This document shows, piece after piece, positions 19,676-28,152 of a stretch of 64,000 nucleotides of DNA. This DNA comes from Microbacterium sp. MAH-37. Its GTDB lineage: Bacteria; Actinomycetota; Actinomycetes; Actinomycetales; Microbacteriaceae. How positions within the stretch are numbered: the stretch's first letter is position 1; each line of letters begins with the position of its first letter. The stretch covers positions 806,001-870,000 of the forward strand of contig NZ_WSEN01000010.1 of assembly GCF_009758255.1 (NCBI RefSeq), given 5' to 3'. Under the pieces are notes generated by a model. That model saw only the letters and a list, made by a program, of their open reading frames with translations. It had not been told where the DNA came from and searched no databases. The position numbers were made by a program, and so were the translations under genes.

Positions 19676-22123
19676 GTGACGTTTCTTATGGTGGTGGGAC
19701 TGGATGAGGCACGGGGTCTCTCCGTGGTCGGGGGGAAGGGCGCGAACCTCGGGGAGATGCTGCGGGCGGGGCTGCCGGTGCCTGGCGGGTTCGTCGTCAC
19801 GACGGACGCGTATGCGGCCGCGACGGAGGCCGTGGGGTTGACCGATCGGGTGGCGGAAGCGGAACCGACGGAACTGCGGCGGATGCTGGAGGGGGCACCG
19901 ATACCGGAGGAACTGCGGGATGCCGTGGCGGAGGCCTACGCGAAGCTGGGGGCGGACGTGGCGGTGGCGGTGCGGTCGAGCGCGACAGCCGAAGACCTGC
20001 CGGGTGCCGCCTTCGCCGGACAGCAGGACACCTACCTGAACGTCGTCGGAGTGGACGACGTGCTCGACGCGGTGCGCCGATGCTGGGCCTCACTGTGGAC
20101 CGACCGGGCCGTGTCGTACCGGCGGGAGCGACGCGTCGATCCCGCCGGAGTGCGCATCGCCGTGGTCGTGCAGCAGCTCGTGGACTCGGAAGTCGCCGGA
20201 GTGATGTTCTCCGCCGACCCGGTCAGCGGACGCCGCGACCGCATCATCGTGGACGCTGCCGCGGGTCTGGGGGAAGCGGTCGTCTCGGGCATGGTGACCC
20301 CGGAGCACTACGAACTCGACGAGGACGGCGCCGTGCAGAAGTGGACGCCGGGCCGGGCGGATGTCGTGATCAGGACGGACTCCGGTGGCGGCATCCGTCA
20401 CGACACCCCGGCGCCGACCGGCGGACGCCTGCTCAGTGCGAGCCAGCTCGCGAAGCTCGCCGGCTATGCCCGGGCCGCGGTGACGCACTTCGGCCGGCCG
20501 CAGGACATGGAGTGGGCGATCGCCGACGGCACCGTGCACATCCTGCAGGCCCGACCGATGACGGCCCTGCCACCCGAACCGCGCCGGCTCAACCGGCGCG
20601 AGCGCGTGCAGAGCATGATCTTCAGCGAGTACCTTCCGGTGCGTCCGTATCCGATGGACGTGACCACCTGGCTCGGACGGGGCCCGGCCGACATGATGCG
20701 GCAGATCACCGTGTACTTCGGCATCCGCGGGGCATTCACCGACTTCCTGGTCGAAGAGGACGGCGTGGTCACCAGCTTCGTCCCGCCGCACATGCGGCCA
20801 GGACCGGCGATCCTGCTCACCCCGTTCAAGGTCATCCGCAAGGCGCTGCGCTTCCACCCCGAGGACGCTCCGGACGACCCGCGCCTCGCACAGCTGCTGA
20901 GCAGCGCCGACGAACTCGACGCGCTCCCGCTGCCGGACCTCAGCTGGCCCGAGCTGCTCCGCGTGCCAGAGCGCGCCCTCGCCCTGATGGATCTCAGCCG
21001 CGACATGCGCATCGACTACCTCCCCGGCACGGCGATCGCCGTCATCCGGCTCGGCCTCGTGACAACCCTGCTCGGCCGCCGCGAACTGCTCGCCGATCTC
21101 ACCGGCGGCGCGCCGACGCGCACCGCAGCATCCGAACGCGCCCTCGCCGACATGGCCGGGACGGTACGGAAGGATGCTGCGCTGCACGAGCTCTTCGCGT
21201 CGAAAACCCCGGCCGAGATCGTGTCCGAGCTGAACCGGTTCCCCGCGTTCACCGCGGCGCTGGACGCCTTCCGGCACGACTTCGGACGCAAGGAGACGGC
21301 GTCCCCGCTGCTCGTCAGTCCGCCGACGCTCGCGGAGTCGCCGGACGTCATCGTCGGCATGATCGCCGGATTCGTCGACAGCCCGCCGCAGGACGACCGC
21401 CGGTCACGCTCCGACGACGCGTTGGTACGGCTGCTGCGGCATCCGCTCCTCCGGCCGAAGCGGCTGCAGAAGGCCGCACGGCACTGGGTGCGCGCCGCCC
21501 AGGCCGGCGTCGCCTACCGCGAGGACAGCCACTTCTTCTTCACCGCATCACTGCCCGCGCTGCGCCGCGCACTGCTCGAGATCGGACGTCGGATGCAGGA
21601 CGCCGGGGTGCTCGATGAGCCGTTCGACGTGTTCCACCTGCGCTGGGACGAGGCGTCAGCCATCCCCGACGTCGCGATGATGAACCCGGCGACCGTGGCA
21701 CGGCTCCGGGGTCTGGTCGTCGCGCGCGCCGCGAAGAGAGCGGAACTCGCCGGCATCCCGGTGGTCGACGTGCGCGACGTGTTCCGTCGCGAGAACGGAG
21801 CGGATGCGGCGGTGAGCGGCGCCCCCGCCGGCGGAGGAACGGCGACCGGGCCCGTGCGCATCATCCGCGATGCGGCCGACTTCCACCGGCTGCAGCAGGG
21901 CGACATCCTGGTCTGCCCCTACACGAACCCCGCCTGGACGCCACTGTTCCTGCGCGCCGCGGCCGTCGTCGTCGACACCGGATCGATCGCCTCCCACGCC
22001 GCCATCGTCGCCCGCGAGTACGGACTGCCCGCGGTCATGGGAACGGGCGACGGCACGACCGTGCTCATCGACGGCGAGACCGTGACCGTCGACGGGACCA
22101 CTGGCCGGGTGACCCGTGGCTGA
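19676..22123 (+). CDS. PEP-synthase-like / rifampicin-phosphotransferase-like enzyme
   Basis: 815 residues. The N-terminal PEP/pyruvate-binding ATP-grasp domain is clear (GGKGANLGEMLRAGLPVPGGFVVTT, then AVRSSATAEDLPGAAFAGQQDT), and the C-terminal swivelling phosphohistidine domain has GSIASHAAIVAREYGLPAVM with the phosphoryl-carrying His at 774. The middle is like the antibiotic-binding module of Rph-type proteins, and the length is close to them rather than to the complete PEP synthase, because the TIM-barrel PEP/pyruvate domain is missing. Possible roles are rifamycin inactivation or phosphorylation of an unknown substrate. The stop overlaps a TetR gene by 8 bp. Start codon choice (GTG, giving MTFLMVVGL) fits the family. 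Confidence 0.8.
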   Translation: MTFLMVVGLDEARGLSVVGGKGANLGEMLRAGLPVPGGFVVTTDAYAAATEAVGLTDRVAEAEPTELRRMLEGAPIPEELRDAVAEAYAKLGADVAVAVRSSATAEDLPGAAFAGQQDTYLNVVGVDDVLDAVRRCWASLWTDRAVSYRRERRVDPAGVRIAVVVQQLVDSEVAGVMFSADPVSGRRDRIIVDAAAGLGEAVVSGMVTPEHYELDEDGAVQKWTPGRADVVIRTDSGGGIRHDTPAPTGGRLLSASQLAKLAGYARAAVTHFGRPQDMEWAIADGTVHILQARPMTALPPEPRRLNRRERVQSMIFSEYLPVRPYPMDVTTWLGRGPADMMRQITVYFGIRGAFTDFLVEEDGVVTSFVPPHMRPGPAILLTPFKVIRKALRFHPEDAPDDPRLAQLLSSADELDALPLPDLSWPELLRVPERALALMDLSRDMRIDYLPGTAIAVIRLGLVTTLLGRRELLADLTGGAPTRTAASERALADMAGTVRKDAALHELFASKTPAEIVSELNRFPAFTAALDAFRHDFGRKETASPLLVSPPTLAESPDVIVGMIAGFVDSPPQDDRRSRSDDALVRLLRHPLLRPKRLQKAARHWVRAAQAGVAYREDSHFFFTASLPALRRALLEIGRRMQDAGVLDEPFDVFHLRWDEASAIPDVAMMNPATVARLRGLVVARAAKRAELAGIPVVDVRDVFRRENGADAAVSGAPAGGGTATGPVRIIRDAADFHRLQQGDILVCPYTNPAWTPLFLRAAAVVVDTGSIASHAAIVAREYGLPAVMGTGDGTTVLIDGETVTVDGTTGRVTRG

Positions 22124-22676
22124 CACCCGGCGACGCGGGGACGCGCTCGTCCGCGCGATCCACGCGGCCGTGCTGGCGGAGCTCGCGGACGTCGGGTACG
22201 GCGGGCTGACCATGGAGGGCGTGGCAGAACGCGCCGGTGCAGGCAAGGCGTCGCTGTATCGGCGCTGGGGCTCGCGCGCGGAACTCGTGCGCGACACCGC
22301 GTACGCGCAGATGCGGGACACCGAGGGCGTGCCGGACACGGGGAATCTGCGCGACGACCTGTGCGCGCTGCTGAGGCGGACGGCGGAACTGCTGGCGGGG
22401 CCGTTGGGCGAAGCGATGCGGGGAGTGCTGTCGGAGGCGCTGGCTGATCGAGGCGGCATGGAGGAGCTGTCGCGGGGCATGGGGCGCGAGATGATGCGCG
22501 AGGTTGTTCTCCGGGGCGTGGAGCGCGGGGAGATCTCTGCTGAGGCTGTGACGGAATTGCGCCTGGATGTGGGGCAAGCGGTGCTTCGGGATCGGCTGTT
22601 GTTCCGGGGGATTCGGGATGTGGATGTGGCGGAGATCGTTGATTCGGTGCTGATGCCGGTTTTTCGGTCTGCGTAG
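22116..22676 (+). CDS. TetR/AcrR family transcriptional regulator
   Basis: 186 residues; GTG start within the end of the preceding gene. The N-terminal helix-turn-helix is AIHAAVLAELADVGYGGLTMEGVAERAGAGKASLYRRWGSRAELV. The C-terminal domain fits the TetR_C group found in regulators of drug-response genes. Overlap with the PEP-synthase-like gene implies co-transcription, so the regulator probably controls its own operon and may sense the substrate of that enzyme. The ligand is unknown. Confidence 0.88.
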   Translation: MADTRRRGDALVRAIHAAVLAELADVGYGGLTMEGVAERAGAGKASLYRRWGSRAELVRDTAYAQMRDTEGVPDTGNLRDDLCALLRRTAELLAGPLGEAMRGVLSEALADRGGMEELSRGMGREMMREVVLRGVERGEISAEAVTELRLDVGQAVLRDRLLFRGIRDVDVAEIVDSVLMPVFRSA

Positions 22677-22707
22677 GGTGGTCCTCGCTGCTCGGGGCGC
22701 GGGGCCA

Positions 22708-22755
22708 GCGGGCCCCTTCCAATGCTCGTTCCGGGAACACCTCGCCCCGCTCGTG
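22708..22755. repeat. Partial hairpin element (third core copy)
   Basis: Contains the 28-bp core at 22711-22738 (GGCCCCTTCCAATGCTCGTT then CCGGGAAC), followed by CGCCCCG. This complements CGGGGCG about 20 bp upstream of the core, so the element may act as a terminator for the TetR gene. Confidence 0.65.
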
Positions 22756-22830
22756 TTTCTGGGGGAGGCATATCCCATTGGGGTGAGGTAAGGGGATGGC
22801 TAGGTACAGGGAGGTGCTTCCTCACCGGGT

Positions 22831-22856
22831 CCTGAGCGAGCGGAGCGAGACGAAGG
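22831..22856 (+). repeat. Dispersed 26-bp repeat
   Basis: Identical to the forward copy within recF. It lies between the ends of convergent genes. Confidence 0.88.
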
Positions 22857-22864
22857 GCGTGGCG

Positions 22865-23587
22865 CTACGCGATGCCGGTGGTGCCGAGGAGGGTGCCGAT
22901 CAGCCAGGTGGCGACCAGAGCCAGGGCGCCGCCGACGAGGAGGCGCACCATCGCACGGCCGGGAGGCGCGCTGCCGAGCTTCGCCGAGATGAAGCCGGTC
23001 GCGGCGAGAGCGAGCAGCACGGCGACGAACGTGACGGGCACGCGGATCTCCGGCGGCGGCAGCAGGATCGCGAGCAGCGGCAGCAGAGCGCCCAACGTGA
23101 ACGCGACCGCCGACGAGATCGCGGCGTGCCACGGGTTCACGAGATCGTCCTGGTCGATCCCGAGCTCGACCTCCAGGTGAGCGGCGAGAGCGTCGTGCTC
23201 GGTCAGCTCGACCGCGACCTGACGCGCGGTCTCGGCGGTCAGCCCGCGCTGCTGATACAGCTGCGTGAGCTCGTCGAGCTCCTCCTCCGGCATCGTGCGC
23301 AGCTCGTGCCGCTCCTTGGCGATCAGGGCGCGCTCGCTGTCGCGCTGGCTGCTCACCGAGACGTACTCGCCGAGCGCCATCGAGATCGCACCACCGACCA
23401 GGCCGGCGAGACCCGCGATGAGCAGTGCCCCGTTGTCGGTCGTGGCGCCCGCGACGCCGACGACGAGCGACGCCACTGAGACGATGCCGTCGTTCGCGCC
23501 GAGCACTCCGGCACGCAGCCAGTTCAGGCGCTGGTTGACACCGCCGGTGTGCGGCTCGTCCTCATGCGGAAGATCGGGAGCGCTCAT
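22865..23587 (-). CDS. VIT1/CCC1 family transporter (putative iron/manganese)
   Basis: 240 residues from the ATG at 23587. The VIT1/CCC1 fold is recognised by [25 protein letters not shown] (helix 1), [30 protein letters not shown] (helix 2, with the metal-path Met/Glu and the conserved SxxxQ-D/E region), a cytoplasmic metal-binding helical stretch rich in Glu ([25 protein letters not shown]), and three C-terminal helices. Plant and yeast relatives move Fe2+ or Mn2+ into vacuoles; in bacteria export out of the cytoplasm is the likely role. A much longer upstream frame, antisense to the next gene, is not used. Confidence 0.9.
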   Translation of the reverse strand: MSAPDLPHEDEPHTGGVNQRLNWLRAGVLGANDGIVSVASLVVGVAGATTDNGALLIAGLAGLVGGAISMALGEYVSVSSQRDSERALIAKERHELRTMPEEELDELTQLYQQRGLTAETARQVAVELTEHDALAAHLEVELGIDQDDLVNPWHAAISSAVAFTLGALLPLLAILLPPPEIRVPVTFVAVLLALAATGFISAKLGSAPPGRAMVRLLVGGALALVATWLIGTLLGTTGIA

Positions 23588-23704
23588 GCCCCCAGTGAAC
23601 CACGCCGCTTCGCGCCGGGCGGCGAGCACAGTAGGGAAAACCCGAAACGACGACTCCGGCTGCCTCGGTGTCGGCATGAGCCGCGCCTGCGTAGCTTTGA
23701 TGCC

Positions 23705-25036
23705 ATGACCACGAATCCGACTCCTCTGGCTCCGCCCCCGGCGGGCGTGACGCCGGGGACCCCCACGCCGCCGGCATCCGTCGCCGAGCGACCCAAGCCG
23801 CCGCTGCGCATCTTCATGACCGTCCTGCAGCTGGCCGGCCTCGGCGTCATCGGCGCCGGTGTGCTCACCGCACTCAGCAGCCTGCTCGCCGCCGGCCTCG
23901 CCACGGTGCTCGTCTTCGGTGTCGGCCTCGTCATCCTCGTCGGCCTGGTGTACGCCCTGTTCGGCGTGGGCTGGTTCGAGGTGGCCCGCGCCGACGGCCT
24001 GTACGGTCTCGGGGTGTCGAACCTGAAATGGCGGGCGCAGACCCGGCCCGGCTTCGGCGGCTGGCTGCGGACGCTGCTCCGGCAGGCCGTCGACGGCAGT
24101 ATGTGGCGGGCCGTCGTGAACTTCACTCTCGCCTGCATCGCCGGCGCCATCGTGCTGCGCCTGCTCTGGAGCGGCATCGTCTGGGCGATGGTCGCCTTCG
24201 GCCCGCTGACCGGATCCGAGACCATCCAGGGCCCGTGGGGCGGCAGCTTCCTCACCTCCTGGGCTCCGCTCGCCGGCATCCTCGGCGGGGTCGTCTGCGC
24301 AGCGGCGATCGTCGGACTCGCGCTGCTGCACCGCGTGCTGACCCGCGCGCTCATCGTCCCCAGCCGCGAGGCCGAGCTCACCGAGCAGGTGCGCACGAGC
24401 AGCGCGCAGCGCGAGGGCGCCGTTCGCGCCGCGGACGTCGAACGCACCCGCATCGAGCGCGACCTTCACGACGGTGTCCAGCCCCGGCTGGTCTCGGTCG
24501 GGATGACGCTGGGCCTCGCCCAGCAGAAGATCGACACCGACCCCGCGGCCGCGAAGGAGCTCATCGCCGAGGCGCACACCTCGACGAAAGCCGCCATCAC
24601 CGAACTGCGCCAGCTCGCCCGCGGCATCCACGCCTCCGTGCTCGACGACCGCGGCCTCGACGCCGCGCTCTCGGCGCTGGCGAGCCGCTCGCACATCCCG
24701 GTGCAGCTTGACGTGCGGCTCGAGCCCGGCTCCACCGGGGCGAAGAGCGGATGCCGCGACGCAGAGGCCGCCGTCTACTTCGCGATCGCGGAGTCGTTGA
24801 CCAACGCGGCCAAGCACTCCCGGGCCAGCGAATGCCGTGTCGTGGTGCGCACCCGTGAGGGCGGCGTGCTGTGGGCACGGGTCGAGGACAACGGCATGGG
24901 TGGCGCCCAGGTGCAGCCCGGCGGCGGCCTGGACGGCATCTCGAACCGGGTGCTCGCCGCCGGCGGCACGTTCCGGCTGGACAGCCCCGCGGGCGGCCCG
25001 ACCGCACTGGAGGTGACGGTGCCATGCGCGTCCTGA
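23705..25036 (+). CDS. Two-component sensor histidine kinase (NarL-type partner)
   Basis: 443 residues from the ATG at 23705. The N-terminus is Pro-rich, followed by an integral membrane sensor domain with four helices (about residues 35-60, 68-92, 135-165 and 188-215) of the actinobacterial 'sensor domain' type. The HisKA_3 dimerisation domain has ERTRIERDLHDGVQPRLVSVGM with the phosphorylated His at 255. The HATPase domain has AVYFAIAESLTNAAKHS (N box) and VEDNGMGGAQVQPGGGLDGISNRV (G boxes). It overlaps its response regulator by 13 bp. The signal is unknown. Confidence 0.93.
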   Translation: MTTNPTPLAPPPAGVTPGTPTPPASVAERPKPPLRIFMTVLQLAGLGVIGAGVLTALSSLLAAGLATVLVFGVGLVILVGLVYALFGVGWFEVARADGLYGLGVSNLKWRAQTRPGFGGWLRTLLRQAVDGSMWRAVVNFTLACIAGAIVLRLLWSGIVWAMVAFGPLTGSETIQGPWGGSFLTSWAPLAGILGGVVCAAAIVGLALLHRVLTRALIVPSREAELTEQVRTSSAQREGAVRAADVERTRIERDLHDGVQPRLVSVGMTLGLAQQKIDTDPAAAKELIAEAHTSTKAAITELRQLARGIHASVLDDRGLDAALSALASRSHIPVQLDVRLEPGSTGAKSGCRDAEAAVYFAIAESLTNAAKHSRASECRVVVRTREGGVLWARVEDNGMGGAQVQPGGGLDGISNRVLAAGGTFRLDSPAGGPTALEVTVPCAS

Positions 25037-25716
25037 TCGTCGAGGACTCCGTGCTGCTGCGCGAGGGCCTGGTGCGGCTGCTCGAAGACGCCGGCCATGA
25101 GGTGGTCGCCGCCCTTCCCGACACCCACGAACTGACCGATGCCGTCGCGGAGAAGGACCCGGAGCTCTGCATCCTGGACGTGCGGCTGCCGCCGACGTTC
25201 ACCGACGAGGGCATCCGTGCGGCACTGGGCCTGCGGGCAACCGACCCGCAGCTCCCCCTGCTCGTGCTGTCGCAGTACGTCGAGGAGCGCTACGCGTCGG
25301 ATCTGATCGCCGCCCAGGGTGGATCAACAGGGGGCGGGCCGCTCGGCTACCTGCTCAAGGATCGGGTGGCAGACGTCGCGGAGTTCGTCGAGACCGTGCA
25401 GCGGATCGCCGACGGTGCGACCGTGCTCGACCCCGAAGTCGTGGCGCAGTTGCTCACGCGCCGCAACCGCGACGAGCGGATGCTGCGGCTCACCGATCGC
25501 GAGCGCACGGTGCTCGCCCTGATCGCCGAGGGCAAGTCGAACCAGGCGATCGCAGGGGCGCTGTACCTCAGCGAGGCGAGTGTCGAGAAGCACATCACCT
25601 CGATCTTCCAGAAACTCGGGTTCGAGCCCGACGAGTCCGGCAACCGCCGGGTGCTCGCAGCGCTCGCCCACATCGAGAATCAGGGTGAGAAGCCCAGCAC
25701 AGGAGGAATCCGATGA
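25024..25716 (+). CDS. NarL/FixJ-family response regulator
   Basis: 230 residues from ATG 25024. The receiver domain starts MRVLIVEDSVLLREGLVRLL; the phospho-acceptor Asp is D52 in CILDVRLPP. A linker with a short Gly-rich insertion (GGSTGGGPLGYLLKD) leads to a LuxR-type helix-turn-helix (LTDRERTVLALIAEGKSNQAIAGALYLSEASVEKHITSIFQKL). It overlaps the kinase gene upstream and the DUF4097 gene downstream (ATGA), so the three form one operon. Confidence 0.93.
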   Translation: MRVLIVEDSVLLREGLVRLLEDAGHEVVAALPDTHELTDAVAEKDPELCILDVRLPPTFTDEGIRAALGLRATDPQLPLLVLSQYVEERYASDLIAAQGGSTGGGPLGYLLKDRVADVAEFVETVQRIADGATVLDPEVVAQLLTRRNRDERMLRLTDRERTVLALIAEGKSNQAIAGALYLSEASVEKHITSIFQKLGFEPDESGNRRVLAALAHIENQGEKPSTGGIR

Positions 25717-26507
25717 GTACGACGAAGGCAGGGGTCGGGGCGATCACGATCGTCACCGCGGTGATCGGCGGTGTGGCGATCGCCGGCACCGCGGCATCCG
25801 CCGCATTCGCGGGCGCGAACCAGCTGGTGACCGGACCGACCTCGACGTCCGCCGGTGTCGCGGACGTGACGGCGTTGAACCTCTCGGTCGACGCCGCCGA
25901 CGTGCGCGTCGAGTTCTACGACGGCGCCGAGGCCCGGCTCGAGAGCGACAGCGGAGACCTGGACGGCTGGCGGCTGTACCGTGACGGCGACGAGCTGAAG
26001 GTGCGCAGCCCCGACCGCGGCTGGAGCTGGTTCCTGCCGGACTGGTTCCAGGACTCCGAGACCGTCACGCTGCTGCTCCCCGACTCGTTGAGCGGGATCG
26101 ACGCCGAGTTCGACGTGCAGGCCGGAGCGCTGCGCGTGGACGGCGAGTTCGACGAACTGGATGCCACCGTCAACGCGGGTGCGCTGAACCTGGACGGCTC
26201 GGCGAAGACGGTGGACGCCGAGGTCAATGCCGGACGCGCCGACATCGCACTCGCGGATGTCCGTGAGGCCGAGTTCACGGTCGCTGCCGGACGACTCACC
26301 GCGGACCTGTCCGCGGTGCCCCGCGAGGTGTCGCTGGACGTGTCGGCCGGCGAGCTCACGCTCACCGTTCCCGACGACGTGTACAGCATCCGCCGCAACG
26401 TGTCCGCGGGTGATCTGAACAGCGATCTGCAGGAGTCCTCGAGCTCGTCCAACCGCATCGACGCGTCGGTCTCGGCGGGTACGGCGAACCTCCGCGTGGG
26501 CGACTGA
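25713..26507 (+). CDS. DUF4097-type membrane-anchored beta-helix-like protein
   Basis: 264 residues. One N-terminal membrane segment (AITIVTAVIGGVAIAGTAASAAFA) is followed by a repetitive beta-rich extracytoplasmic part with imperfect repeats of the type VDAEVNAGRADIALADV and VSAGELTLTVPDDV, typical of the DUF4097 adhesin-like family. It is coupled to the response regulator by a 4-bp overlap. Such proteins are often the output or accessory of envelope-stress two-component systems; that role is inferred from context. Confidence 0.8.
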   Translation: MSTTKAGVGAITIVTAVIGGVAIAGTAASAAFAGANQLVTGPTSTSAGVADVTALNLSVDAADVRVEFYDGAEARLESDSGDLDGWRLYRDGDELKVRSPDRGWSWFLPDWFQDSETVTLLLPDSLSGIDAEFDVQAGALRVDGEFDELDATVNAGALNLDGSAKTVDAEVNAGRADIALADVREAEFTVAAGRLTADLSAVPREVSLDVSAGELTLTVPDDVYSIRRNVSAGDLNSDLQESSSSSNRIDASVSAGTANLRVGD

Positions 26508-26550
26508 TCGGAGAGGTCGGCCTCGATTCGGATTTTCCGGCTCCGTCCGG

Positions 26551-26556
26551 TAAAGT
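26551..26556 (+). promoter_or_regulatory. Candidate tRNA promoter -10
   Basis: TAAAGT, 14 bp before tRNA-Ile, with TTCGGA (26527-26532) 18 bp upstream as a possible -35. Confidence 0.35.
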
Positions 26557-26569
26557 CTTTGAGGTTGAC

Positions 26570-26643
26570 GGGGCTATAGCTCAGGCGGTTAGAGCGCTTC
26601 ACTGATAATGAAGAGGTCCCAGGTTCAAGTCCTGGTAGCCCCA
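26570..26643 (+). tRNA. ileT: tRNA-Ile (GAT anticodon)
   Basis: 74-nt cloverleaf. The acceptor stem GGGGCTA pairs with TAGCCCC; D arm AGCTCAGGCGGTTAGAGC; anticodon stem CTTCA/TGAAG with loop CTGATAA (GAT); T arm CCCAGGTTCAAGTCCTGG. CCA is not encoded. Confidence 0.97.
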
Positions 26644-26682
26644 CACTCCGCTCGCGGATACCCCGCGGGAATCCTCCCGCTC

Positions 26683-26755
26683 GGGGCCTTAGCTCAGTTG
26701 GTAGAGCGCCTGCTTTGCAAGCAGGATGTCAGGAGTTCGAATCTCCTAGGCTCCA
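26683..26755 (+). tRNA. alaT: tRNA-Ala (TGC anticodon)
   Basis: 73-nt cloverleaf. The acceptor GGGGCCT pairs with AGGCTCC including one G-T pair; anticodon stem CCTGC/GCAGG with loop TTTGCAA (TGC); T arm AGGAGTTCGAATCTCCT. It lies 39 bp after tRNA-Ile, an Ile-Ala pairing that is common after the gyrase genes in Actinobacteria. CCA is not encoded. Confidence 0.97.
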
Positions 26756-26760
26756 CAGTC

Positions 26761-26796
26761 AGAACCGGTCAGGCAGCAAGCCTGGCCGGTTCTTGT
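26761..26796 (+). terminator. tRNA operon terminator
   Basis: Stem AGAACCGGTCAGGC / GCCTGGCCGGTTCT (one G-U pair), loop AGCAA, then TGTTT. Confidence 0.8.
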
Positions 26797-26942
26797 TTCG
26801 GGGCGTCGCGCTGTCGGGTCGGTTCCCCACCACTGCGGTGACTCGGTAGACCGGGAGCCTTCCCGTCGGTAACGTGAGGCTCGCCACAACGAGCGTGGCC
26901 ACCCAGGGCTGCGCCGGGCTCTATGTATGGAGCGTGACCACC

Positions 26943-28070
26943 ATGAGATCAAAACGCATAATCCCCGCTGCGTTCGGCTCGCTAGTTCTCGCCTTCGCGG
27001 TCGTCGCCGGAGCGAATGGAGGTTCCGCATCTGCGGCGCCACCGGACACACAGCCAGGTGGGCCGTGGGGCGAAGGGAACAGCCTGAGCGGCGTCGCCTC
27101 CTATGAGGAGATGTGGTCGACCCTGCAGAAGCTGGAGGACAGCGGAGCGATCGACCTCGAGGCAGCGCCCTATCAGAGCAATCTGGGGCGGGACATCCCT
27201 GTCGTGACCATCGGCGACGGCCCCGTTCCGGTGATGTTCATAGCCAATCAGCACGGCGACGAGTTCATGGTCAGCCGCGGAATGATGGATCTGATCCAGC
27301 AGGTCGCCGGCAACAACAGTCCGCAGAACCAGGCGATCCGTGACGCGTTGACGATCACCATCGTGCCGCGCGTCAATGTCGACGGCTTCGACGGCGATGT
27401 GACCGACGCACGGGAGAACACCACGCCGTGGCGCCAGAACTGGGATCCGACCTGTGAGGTCGGATGCGACTTCTGGGCCGCCGGCCGCGGCTACGACATC
27501 AACCGCTACCACTCCTATGGAGCGACGCCGCAGGACAACCCCTACGTCGCGGGTGAGGACACGCTCAACGAGGTGCCCGAGGCGATGGCGATGCGCACCC
27601 TGTGGGACGAGCGGCAGCCGGTGCTGATGGTGGACTACCACCATCAGGGAACGTACGTCGACGATGACGGACGGATGATCACCGGATCGATCATGTGGCC
27701 CAATGCCGTCGACACCGCCGCTGAACTCGGAATCAGTGACGAGTTCGCCCAGACGGTGACCGCCTCTCAGCGGGCGGCCTCGGTGATGCTGCAGGCCGTC
27801 GACAAGTACGGCTACGCGAACATCACGCGATACCCCAGCACGTCGACACCCGGTATCGCTCGGAACGCCTACGGCCTGCTCGGCTCGGCCTCAGTGCTGT
27901 TCGAGCTGCGCGGTGGAATCGGCCAGAAGTCGGCCGGGTACATCGCCAAGACCGCGAGCGTGACCGGCTACGAGCTGCTGAAGTCGGTGGCCGACGGCTC
28001 GTGGGAGACCGCCGACCTCTCGGTCATCGAGAACATCCGCGAGCGCGGTGACGCCGTGTCGCACGAGTAG
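26943..28070 (+). CDS. Secreted M14-family zinc carboxypeptidase
   Basis: 375 residues from the ATG at 26943, chosen because it places a signal peptide (MRSKRIIPAAFGSLVLAFAV, cleavage after ASAA) at the start. A GTG at 26934 is also possible. The zinc ligands are H104 and E107 in NQHGDE and a His in VDYHHQG (233 or 234); the catalytic Glu is E321 in LFELRGG. This is the M14 arrangement HxxE...H...E. The protein presumably trims peptides or peptidoglycan stems outside the cell. It is monocistronic and ends in a shared hairpin terminator. Confidence 0.88.
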   Translation: MRSKRIIPAAFGSLVLAFAVVAGANGGSASAAPPDTQPGGPWGEGNSLSGVASYEEMWSTLQKLEDSGAIDLEAAPYQSNLGRDIPVVTIGDGPVPVMFIANQHGDEFMVSRGMMDLIQQVAGNNSPQNQAIRDALTITIVPRVNVDGFDGDVTDARENTTPWRQNWDPTCEVGCDFWAAGRGYDINRYHSYGATPQDNPYVAGEDTLNEVPEAMAMRTLWDERQPVLMVDYHHQGTYVDDDGRMITGSIMWPNAVDTAAELGISDEFAQTVTASQRAASVMLQAVDKYGYANITRYPSTSTPGIARNAYGLLGSASVLFELRGGIGQKSAGYIAKTASVTGYELLKSVADGSWETADLSVIENIRERGDAVSHE

Positions 28071-28099
28071 CGAGTCCGTCTCGATCAAGGACTCCGCCC

Positions 28100-28139
28100 G
28101 GCGTGCCCGTTCACTCCTCGGTGAGTGAGCGGGCACGCC
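28100..28139. terminator. Bidirectional hairpin between convergent peptidase genes
   Basis: Arms GCGTGCCCGTTCACTC and GAGTGAGCGGGCACGC with one G-U pair. It separates the M14 and M24 genes. Confidence 0.7.
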
Positions 28140-28152
28140 TGCAGAACCACGG

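Noticed and set aside
23588-24817. N-terminal extension of the VIT1/CCC1 protein to 650 residues
   Set aside because: The added part is antisense to the sensor kinase and has no family match; VIT1/CCC1 proteins begin near the ATG at 23587.
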